Shown here: piece by piece, positions 56,252 through 64,000 of the stretch
How positions within the stretch are numbered: the first letter of the stretch is position 1
Layout: each line of letters opens with the position of its first letter
NCBI GenBank assembly: GCA_037974665.1
Contig: CM075768.1
Span: forward strand, 5,791,501 to 5,855,500
Direction of reading: 5' to 3'
Length of the DNA: 64,000 nt
Source: Ehretia macrophylla
Lineage: Eukaryota > Streptophyta > Magnoliopsida > Boraginales > Ehretiaceae
Program-made: the position numbers and the translations under genes
The notes under the pieces: generated by a model
The model's input: the letters and a program-made list of their open reading frames with translations, nothing else
The model's database searches: none
What the model was told of the DNA's origin: nothing

Positions 56252-58828
56252 TGTGAAACCCCATATTTTGACATTTATCTCGATTTGCATGTTTTATCTC
56301 GTTTTGCGTGAATTGACCTGTTTATGTGCTATATGACTTAGAATGTGCTAAATATGTGATTAATACTCCTAATACATGCTAAGTATGCATTCATGAAATT
56401 TTCATAAAAAACGGAATCATAAATTTTATCGTCGGTTTTGGTGAATAGTATTTTCAACACCTGTCCGCTAAAATTTTTACAAGGGTGTTTTAAACGTCTT
56501 AAAACGTAGCCCTCTGTTATTAATAGACCCATGTTTGATAAAAATTGATTCTAAAACAGAATAGTAATTTAAATAGACTTTTCGGGCGAAAAATAGCATT
56601 TTTGAGCCAAATAGTGATTTCTTCTAAACCCGATTCTTGCATTGACTTTTGTTGACCTAGTATATATTAATATAAATGTATTTATATGTGGTATTAAATA
56701 ATTTTAGATTAATTGTGCATTCAAAAGACATTTGAAAATAAATAATATGACTTTTCACCTTCTTTTGTAGAAAATCAAGTTTTAAGCTGACTCGGGTGAA
56801 ATTGTTTGAATGTAAAACTTCTTGTCACCTAAAAATAAACTACTTGAGATAGTTTAGGTGTTGCATAATTAATTTGAGCAAGAGTAGTCAAGAAAATGAA
56901 TTAAAAGACAAGAAAACACTAAAAATAATTAGTTTCCACCTTTGACTTTCTTTTATTTGTTGACCTTTGCTTAATATATCACCAACACACATTAAAACAA
57001 CACAAAACACACTCATTTTACACACACATTACCGAAATTCCATGAGGGAGAAGAAAGAAGACATTTTTCAAAGGTTTTCAAGCATTTTTCACATAGATTT
57101 TGCAATTCAAGTCCAAATCACTTCATTCAAAGCTTGATTTCACTTGTTGGGCATCCATTCTACATGTTTCTTGCATCAAAACACATCAAAGGTGAGAGAA
57201 AAATTCTAGATCTCAAAACTCATATTTTGTGTTTATGCGTATAAATGATTATTGAACCGTTAGAATGTTAATTTGAAGTTAAATTATTGCTCCATGCATG
57301 CTAGGGATCATTTATATGTAATCTTACAAGATTTGAACCGTTGTAGCATAATTATTTATTTTTGGGTATTTAAAGTTGATTAATTTGCTAAATGTTGATT
57401 ATCTTGAGTTGTATTGGTTGAAATCGATTGCTGTAGATTTCTAAAAGTTTGATAATTACGTGGTAGCGCCGTTGTAATGTCGAATTTTCGATTGCGAGGT
57501 CGGTGCTAAAGTCCGGAAATTTCAGCCATGACACACTAGGGTTTTAGGGTTATTGGGCATGATTTGGATGTATTTTGGTTGGTTTCCGAGGGGGCTAATG
57601 TAGTTGATTGAATGGGTGAGTGTTTGAAACTGATTTGGAGTTGTTTGGATTAGTAGAATGTAAGATATGATTATTTGAAGTTTAGGTTATCTTTCTTTAA
57701 ATTGTTGAATTGAGCCTTAGTTGATTGGGTGGTATTTGAGTGATTGAATTGTGAGTTGTTAATGGTTAGACTAGGGTTAGATTACGTGTTTCATGCATGA
57801 TAAGTTGGATGGCCTACTTTGTCATCTAACTTAGTTGTTTGCTGTTTAATTAATTACTTGATGTTATATTGATGTTACATTGATGAAAATTGATGATTAT
57901 TGATTGATGATTGATGCCGGGAGATAGACAATTCTGCTAGACTGTCTTCCTATGAACGATGTTTATTATTATTGCTGAGTCTTTGGTATGTGTGTGCTAC
58001 CTCTCGGGCAGTATCGGGCTGTTGGGTTGATAACAACATGACTACCAGAGACTACCTCCAGCTCGCATGACGGAGGTGTCATGGAGGGAGAGGTTATTGG
58101 GGTACCTCAGGTGCGTGAGTTTATGGGAGTCACAAGAAGGCTGTTATGATCGTGATGGCGTTTGGAGCTACACCAACTAGTGTATTTTTTATTGAATGGT
58201 CATTATAGTTATGTGATGATAGTATTATTGATGTTATTGTGTGTTTACTTGCTCAAAGGATCATTTCAAGGAGTATAGTAAATATTGTTCGAGATCTATC
58301 GGATCCTCACTGGGCTTATTTTATATAAGCTCACTCTCTATTATTGCATGCTTACAGGTGTTGTTGAGCAGGATTACTGGTACGTGCCTCCTGAAGAGGA
58401 AAATGTGCCTTATGTGGATGAGTCTTATGTTCCGGAGTCTTATCCTTGATGTTTGTTATGTTGAACACCTTATTATCTTGTATATTAAACTAGTCCAACT
58501 AGTTGTTGCTAACTTAGTGGTCTTTCTTTTGACTATGATAGATTATTAAGTTAGTTCTTAGTCTATTTTGCAATGTATGTTAAAGTTGATGTAATATGTA
58601 TTATGTTGGAACGGAGGCGTATAACAAAGGATGATTACTGTATAGTATGGTTATGCTGTGTGTTGATGACTTAATTGAGAAGTTGTTTGTTGTATGGTTT
58701 GTGGAGTTGATGTGTGATGTTCTAATGAGGTTGGATTAGAGTCTCGGTATCCTATTTACTGTCGTTATACTCCCGAAATTCCGTTGCGTCCTGACTAATT
58801 ATAGGAGGGGTCGAGTTGGGGCGTGACA
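56252..58828 (+). repeat. Gy4 3' LTR
   Basis: It aligns with the 5' LTR along its length, with small indels (an extra 'aatttgctaaatgttgatt' near 57380, and a missing piece near 58495). The hairpins are at 57801-57833 and 58312-58332. The end GTGACA is followed by TATAA. Confidence 0.92.
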
Positions 58829-58833
58829 TATAA

Positions 58834-59192
58834 ACCTTATGCTGAGATTATAATCGGTCCATGAGATGTTAAGCCTATTGTACCTTATTGCCTAATAATA
58901 GACTAACACCATTGTTGTTGTTGCTTTTTTGTTGCATGATGAATGTGTAATTGAAATGCCATTTCAGTTCAAGAGGTATTAGATTTAGGCTGCAATGAAT
59001 GTCGAATGCTCGGATTAAGCTTTTGTGAAATAGGAATTTTGGTAATTTTAGAGCTTTGGTTGAGAATATTGGGTTAGAGTTTTTTTTAGTGTGAATTGTG
59101 GTTAAGGTGTATTGTTCAATGATTTGGGAATTGGGAATTTTATGGACTAAATTCCAATGGTAAAAAGACATACAAGAAGCCAAACACGTGAG
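58834..59192. other. Non-coding spacer after Gy4
   Basis: AT-rich sequence between the Gy4 target duplication and the SINE. I see no coding frame or repeat structure in it. Confidence 0.4.
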
Positions 59193-59204
59193 GTTGAACG
59201 CTAA

Positions 59205-59335
59205 TTTTTTTTTGATTTAGGGGAGGCTTACAAGTGATATTACATCACTTAAGATGTTAACTCTGAAAATCGATCTCAGGACTTCTTGCACGTAAGGCGA
59301 GAATCATACCACTAGACCAAATGCCTAACTGGCAA
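59205..59335 (-). mobile_element. tRNA-Pro-like SINE
   Basis: On the minus strand the 5' part reads GGCATTTGGTCTAGTGGTAT then GATTCTCGCC, which matches the D-arm side of plant tRNA-Pro, including the A box. A decayed B box (GAGATCGATTTT) follows. A tRNA-unrelated body and a short A tail (T run at 59205-59213) complete it. GTTGAACGCTAA and GTTGAATGCTAA flank it (59193-59204 and 59336-59347), one change apart. It is not a working tRNA: the acceptor and anticodon arms are disrupted. Confidence 0.85.
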
Positions 59336-59478
59336 GTTGAATGCTAAAATAGTTTGTTCTTAAAAAAGCGAGATATTGCAAAACATGTGCGTAGTACATG
59401 ACTCTAATGTTAAAATTGAATGCAAACAATGATTAGGACTAACAACTGTCTCAAAATTAAATGATCCATTTTTAAAAA

Positions 59479-60436
59479 GGTTAAATCCACTTTATATCCC
59501 TGAGGTTTAAGGGCGCTGATACTTATTAACCCTGAAATTTAAAAATTCCACTTATTAACCCTAAATTTTAGTTAATTTTAACAGAATTAAAACTCTGTTA
59601 ACAAAAAATTTATAATACCTAAATTAACCTTGAATGAAAAAAAAAAAAATCCCTAACCCCAATCTTCAAAACCCCACAGCCAAACCAACAGCTCTATCAC
59701 TCCTACCCTCAACCCACAACTTAGCCACCCCCTACTCCAAGCCCATGGCTCAGTCAGCCTCAACCTCAAACCCACAGTTGTGTGTGTTACTGTGTATATC
59801 TACGTGATTGTTTAGTATGTATAGTTTCGAGATTTTTATGTGTGTGGGGGGTGTATGTAGGGTGTATGTTCAAGATTGGTGTGTATGTGTAGTGTGTGTG
59901 TGTGTATGATTGGTGTGTGTGTGTGTGTGTATGTGTGTGTGTGTGTGCTTGTTGTATGTTTTGAGTGTGATTCTGTGTGTATTGGGAGGTAGGTGTATGG
60001 TGGTGATGGTGAAGGAATAAAATGGTTATAGGTGTTTTGATGTGTAATTATGTGTGTGTTGGGTGTAAAAAAAGTGGGTGGATAGTGATGATGGTAAAGA
60101 AGGTAGAAAGTAGGTGAGTGGTAGTAATGATGAAGACGGTAGAAGGTAGGTGAGTGGTCGTGATGGTAAAGAATGTGGGTGGTGGGTATTTTTCCGATGT
60201 GTTTAGAATGGGGTGGGGAGGATTGGATTTTTTTTTTCTTTTTTTGGTTCAAAGGGGGGTTTTGGGTGATGGGGGAGGGGGGGGGGGTATTTTTGACCAA
60301 AAATTTGGAACAGTCATATGTTCCGTTAAATTTTTAACAGTTAGTAAATAACACGGTTAATAAGTGAAATTTTTAAACGTTAGGATTAATAAGTGTCAGC
60401 GTCCTTAAATTTCAAGGATACAAAGTAGATTTAACC
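59479..60436. mobile_element. Fold-back (Mutator-like) MITE with about 83-bp terminal inverted repeats
   Basis: The left end GGTTAAATCCACTTTATATC and the right end, read in reverse, GGTTAAATCTACTTTGTATC, match with scattered changes for about 80 bp. The interior holds a (TG)n tract on the plus strand (about 59880-59947), a T run and a G run (about 60269-60288). No transposase is visible. I could not identify a clean 9-bp duplication. A 154-codon minus-strand frame here is low-complexity only. Confidence 0.8.
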
Positions 60437-60442
60437 CATTTA

Positions 60443-60817
60443 GGGTCTATTTGGATTGAAGGGAATGTGGGAAAGGGAGGTAATGGAAAAGATTAGAAAA
60501 TTCTCTCCCTTGTTTGTTTTAGAAGTTTTTTAAGGAGGAATGAAGTGGAGGGGTCAAAGCAACCTTCCTAAATCCATTTTTTTTATTTCCCTCCAGTTTG
60601 GGATAAAATGGAAGGGTGAGAGACTTTTACACCTTCATAAAAGTCATTTTACACATAAAATTTATCCATCCCTTCTATTTTATTCCTAATCCAAACAAAA
60701 GACACCCATAATACTTTATGATACTCTATTTTCTTCAAATTATTCAATCCAAACATGATTTAATTATCTCATCCCTTCTCCTTTATTAAACTTATCCCCC
60801 TCAATCCAAACATACTA
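60443..60817. mobile_element. Short MITE (Tourist/Harbinger-like)
   Basis: The ends are GGGTCTATTTGGATTGAAGG and, in reverse, TAGTATGTTTGGATTGAGGG. TTA flanks both sides (60440-60442 and 60818-60820). At about 375 bp with no coding it fits a non-autonomous Harbinger-type MITE, though the ends are imperfect. Confidence 0.6.
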
Positions 60818-60916
60818 TTAAAAATAGAGAACCACAGTATCAAATGACTCAAGATAAAGGACCATTGGGGAACTTCACCCTTCAAACACATTTCATACTT
60901 TGACCAAGAAAAAAAA

Positions 60917-62373
60917 GGGTTAATACCCATTTTGGTCCTCTATCTTTAACCTCATTAACGATATGGTCACTTATTTTCAAAAGTGATATATTTTAGTCCC
61001 TTATCTTTTGTCTGAGTTACACCGTTACTCCTTTTTAATGATTTCGTTAAAAACTTTACAGAAAACGCATATGATTAGTACGTTTCTCTTATTTTCCCCA
61101 AATTGTAAGGGTATTTTGGTCCGCACTACACATTTTATTTTCATTCTTCTTCTTCTTCCTCTATCTTCTACCACTACACCTCAATTATACCCACCTCCAC
61201 CACACATACAAATCTACACATCTGCAATTTGAGAAGAAATGCCTCGAAACAATGATTGTAGTAAAATGCTCATTTCCCATTTCCAAGCAAATGAGTTGAG
61301 CATAATCACCCATAACTCCATTTTTTAAAACTCTTATTATGTAGAGAACTTTAGACATCATTATTTTTTAGAGTTGTTCTTCATTTTGCACATCATGTAA
61401 TAAAGAAATTTTAAGAGGTCTCCACGTAGAATCGGTTCCAACTGTGAGAGCTTTACAACCTACCCTAAACGTGTTCTTTTCTTTAACAGCTTGTTTGGAT
61501 TGCTTTTTTTAAAGGAAAGTAAAGAAAGGGAATCCCTTCCCCTGTTTGGATTGCATTTTGGGATTTATTAAAGGATTTTGAGGAATTCCAAAATCCCTCT
61601 ATTTCCTTTAATGAGAAAGATTTTACAATCTTTTTAATTTAGAATAAAATGGAGGGAAATGAAAGAAAAATGTATGAAAAAACTAATTTATCCTTTAACC
61701 CTAATTATGATTATCTTATAAAAAGGATAATAAGGTAATTTTTTTATCTAAAATTATCCTTTCATTTTCTTTACTTCTCCAATCCAAACAAAAAATTATA
61801 AATTTCTTTCATTTTCTCTCCCTTATTATTTATTTACAATCCAAACAAGATATTTATTTTCCTTTCCTTTCTTTTAATTTTCTTCCTCTATCTTACTTTC
61901 CTTTCCTTTCCCATGTGCAATCCAAACTGGGGGTAAGACAATATACATGAACTAACTTACATTGATTGGTTGTTAGAAGAACACAGATTCTAATGACGAA
62001 TTGTGGCTTGGAAGGAGTAGGCAGATTGAGCAGGTCTTCAATTGTAGGGTTCCATAAATGGTATCATGTATAGATTCGTATGTGTGGTGGATGTGGGTAT
62101 AATGGAGGTGTAGTGGTGGATGATAGAGGAAGAAGAAGAAAAAGAATGAAAAGAAAATGTGCTGTGCGAACCAAAATATCCATGCAATTTCGGGAAATTA
62201 AGACACATTTACTGGACACGTGCGTCTCCCGTCAATTTTTTAACAAATTCACTAAAAAAGACTAATGGTGTCACTATTAGAAAAGATAAGAGATTGAAAT
62301 ATATCACTTTTAAAAATAAGAGACCACATCGTCAATGAGATCAAAGATAGATGACCAAAATGAATATTAACCC
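60917..62373. mobile_element. Mutator-like MITE with about 300-bp terminal inverted repeats
   Basis: The left end GGGTTAATACCCATTTTGGT and the right end, in reverse, GGGTTAATATTCATTTTGGT, match with scattered changes for about 300 bp (60917-61220 and 62065-62373). The match includes a CTTCTTCTTCCTCTATC stretch. Both sides are flanked by an AGAAAAAA-like run, which would fit a Mutator 8-9-bp duplication but is low-complexity. The interior has no transposase and contains another MITE at 61487-61933. Confidence 0.82.
61487..61933. mobile_element. MITE nested inside the long-TIR MITE
   Basis: The ends CAGCTTGTTTGGATTGC and, in reverse, CCCCCAGTTTGGATTGC form short inverted repeats. TAA flanks both sides (61484-61486 and 61934-61936). 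It is about 447 bp and non-coding, with internal fold-back pieces (AATCCCTTCC and ATTTCCTTT words and their complements). Confidence 0.6.
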
Positions 62374-63264
62374 AGAAAAAAGGAAATATCTTAGGCCAAC
62401 TCTAACCCATTCCTTAAATTTCTATAAGTATTCTTACAACTATTTCTACATGTAAAAATCTTTACATTTATCTTGTGAAAAAATTTCTATAAGTATCCCT
62501 AAATCCAACTAGGGAATTAAAATAATATGTTTAATTAAAAATCAATATAATTAATTAACAAATATAAATAAAAAGGTTTAATAAAAAAGTTTAAAATTAA
62601 AATAATATGTTTAATTAAAATAAGGAAAGATTTTGAAGTAAAATAAAAATAGAAATTTTTTTTGGGGAATCTGTTAGAGAATTAAATTGAAATTGAAATT
62701 TTCTAAAATAAAAAGTAAGAAAACAGTTGGAGCGAAATTAAAATAAAGAATACGAGATCTAGTTGGCCTTTCAAGGAGCCCGTGGTCTTTTGTCATTTGC
62801 ATAACTAAGAAGGTAGTGGGCTGCATTGACACATAGTCCGCAGCTGTGTACCTCAGTCCGCCACCACTTGTAACCCCGGCACAACCAACTTTACCGTTAC
62901 GAAAAACCGCTCTTCAATCTTCTGGTAAATAATAATCTGAAAATTTTCAAATTTTATGCTTTGTGTAGTTTTCTTGCCTTTTTTTGACCTTGGAAATGCC
63001 ATTTGTTCTTGCTTTATTATATCTTATTATTTAATTTTTCTTTCTTCTTTTTTGAAAATTTCCCAGGTTGCAGCATTGTAAAATATCTATGGTTAAGTAA
63101 TCATTAGGCGGTAGACTCATATGCTTCAGGTGCGTGAAGCAAAATATATTCATAATTGGATTGATATTCTAATTTTTCTTGTATTTTTCTATTGAAAATT
63201 TTTAATTCGATGGAAATAAGAAAAAAAGAGATTGAAAAATACATGAATCATTTCAGAGCATGAA
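62374..63264 (+). promoter_or_regulatory. Upstream region and probable 5' UTR of the pseudouridine synthase gene
   Basis: AT-rich sequence to about 62760 becomes more balanced, which fits a promoter passing into a transcript. Likely non-coding exons end at CTTCTG/gtaaat (about 62924) and run from about 63067 (after cag) to about 63128 (before gtgcgtg). The coding exon follows the acceptor tttcag at 63251-63256. A short decoy ATG at 63260 reads ATG AAA TGA and overlaps the main start. Exon limits are inferred from splice consensus only. Confidence 0.45.
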
Positions 63265-63713
63265 ATGAAACGGAAGAGAGAAGAAATGGAAATTGTGTGG
63301 CAAACTCCAGCTAACCCTCCAGAACGTCGCGACTACATCTTACACGATGGTAATATTTCGCCTCCAAAGTGGGCCCAACCCTTCCTCGAATCCCGCGTAT
63401 AGTTGAAAGAACTTTGTTATTTCACGAGTGTTATAGTTCTGTTTTATGGCCCTGCAGGTATACGATATGTGAGACCGTACTATTTCGAGTTCATTTCTCA
63501 TGTATGGATTCTCTCTCCCTATCTATATGTATTTATAAAACTTGTCTTTTTCACAGAAAAACCTAAAAGAAGAGTAGGATCTATGTGTAACCCTTAGTAA
63601 ATCCTTTTGTGTGGTTGATGTTGATTTGAGGATAGGTTAAGAATCGATGGGCTGGGAAGACGATTGTTGATCTCTTCACCGAAGAATTCAAAGGTCGACC
63701 TCGTGAGTACTAT
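63265..63713 (+). CDS. RNA pseudouridine synthase gene, first coding exons (gene continues past the window)
   Basis: Three exons join in frame: 63265-63349 (MKRKREEMEIVWQTPANPPE then RRDYILHD), 63458-63501 (GIRYVRPYYFEFISH) and 63636-63713 (VKNRWAGKTIVDLFTEEF then KGRPREYY). Each junction has gt/ag borders and the phases agree (phase 1, then phase 0). The wording is what I recall for plant RNA pseudouridine synthases of the RluA type, closest to Arabidopsis RNA pseudouridine synthase 7. Such enzymes turn uridine into pseudouridine in RNA. The catalytic aspartate domain lies beyond 64000, so activity cannot be judged here. This is the only ordinary host gene seen. Confidence 0.82.
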
Positions 63714-64000
63714 GTACGATTACTGATGCATCGTGTGGGGGTCTTTGATAAAACATTTGTTTTCTGTTATGTTCTTTTGATTTTTCTTTATCTTTTTTTT
63801 CCCCCTGATTGCATACATTGGGCTAAATAAACTGGATACCTAAATGAATATGTGATGTATTTTATCGTTATTTATTTCTTTTGCTTTCTTTTCTTTTTGA
63901 GGTCTCTTTGAAGTTTGAGCTTGGAAATTGAAAGAAATGTCAAGAAATTTGCTCCTTTTGTCTGATTACAATTGAAAAAGTAAAAGTAAGTACTTCATAA

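Larger units (their letters stand above)
50837..58828 (+). mobile_element. Gy4: non-autonomous LTR element
   Basis: The LTRs (50837-53470 and 56252-58828) begin TGTGAAACCC and end GTGACA. TATAA flanks the unit (50832-50836 and 58829-58833). The primer site, pre-PPT hairpin and polypurine tract are present. The 2.8-kb interior has no recognisable gag or pol: the longest frames are under 80 codons and unrelated to known domains. It belongs with Gy3 and Gy5 as a large element depending on foreign proteins. Confidence 0.92.

Noticed and set aside
59281-59335. Possible tRNA-Pro gene
   Set aside because: Only the 5' half resembles tRNA-Pro. The acceptor stem and B box are decayed, and an A tail and target duplication show a SINE.
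59836-60300. 154-codon minus-strand frame rich in His, Thr and Pro
   Set aside because: It is a translation of TG/CA and G-run low-complexity DNA inside a fold-back element.
59470-60445. 9-bp target duplication for the fold-back element at 59479-60436
   Set aside because: Flanks share only a CATTT-like word, so a duplication cannot be claimed.
62396-62740. Another MITE with ends GGCCAACTC and AGTTGGAG
   Set aside because: The inverted match is under 10 bp in AT-rich DNA and no duplication is seen.

Overview
The window is a flowering-plant nuclear region, probably eudicot. It is AT-rich and built almost entirely of nested retroelements, with the first exons of one ordinary host gene at the right edge. 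No bacterial, organellar, rRNA or CRISPR features were seen. Nearly all long reading frames belong to transposable elements. Calls come from reading motifs, terminal repeats and target-site duplications (TSDs) by eye; no database search was run. Labels Gy1 to Gy5 and half-LINE A to D are local names.

Left block (about 3.4-34 kb). An old reverse-strand LTR relic (3405-4156, continued at 26514-26612 and 32708-33953) was split by two Ty3/gypsy elements. Gy1 (4157-26508, TSD GTTGA) is a degenerate coding element with Del/Tekay-like pol. It carries a half-LINE (8697-9760), a full-length but inactivated L1-type LINE (10055-16708) and a second gypsy element, Gy2 (18451-23914). Gy2 itself contains a solo LTR (21277-22126, TSD CCTCT). 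Gy3 (26613-32702, TSD CACAC) has two 2.5-kb LTRs around a 1.1-kb interior with no recognisable coding.

Middle block (34-49 kb). A 5'-truncated SIRE-like Ty1/copia element (RT, RNase H, accessory ORF, 3' LTR) is split by Gy5 (36333-44904), which has 2.8-kb LTRs around only 276 bp. Half-LINE C sits at the copia/Gy5 junction (18-bp TSD) and half-LINE D lies in the Gy5 3' LTR in reverse orientation (16-bp TSD).

Right block (49-64 kb). Gy4 (50837-58828, TSD TATAA) is another element with no recognised coding. A 21-bp remnant of a LINE 3' end with a 12-bp TSD sits in its 5' LTR. A tRNA-Pro-like SINE, a fold-back element, two short MITEs and a long-TIR Mutator-like MITE follow. The start of an RNA pseudouridine synthase gene (exons at 63265-63713) runs off the right edge.

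The most interesting signals are two. First, four elements carry only LINE ORF1, yet have their own conserved C-terminus, a LINE-type 3' end and TSDs, which makes them a plant counterpart of mammalian half-LINEs. Second, several hairpins keep their position and loop, or their flanking box, while the stem sequence changes by compensation. These are a CTACTTT-loop hairpin in three LTR families, a hairpin after CCTCACT in the LTRs, an NGGA-loop hairpin just before the polypurine tract of four gypsy families, and a 3'-UTR hairpin shared by the LINE and half-LINEs. They suggest that elements without coding capacity keep RNA or cDNA structures needed to use another element's proteins.
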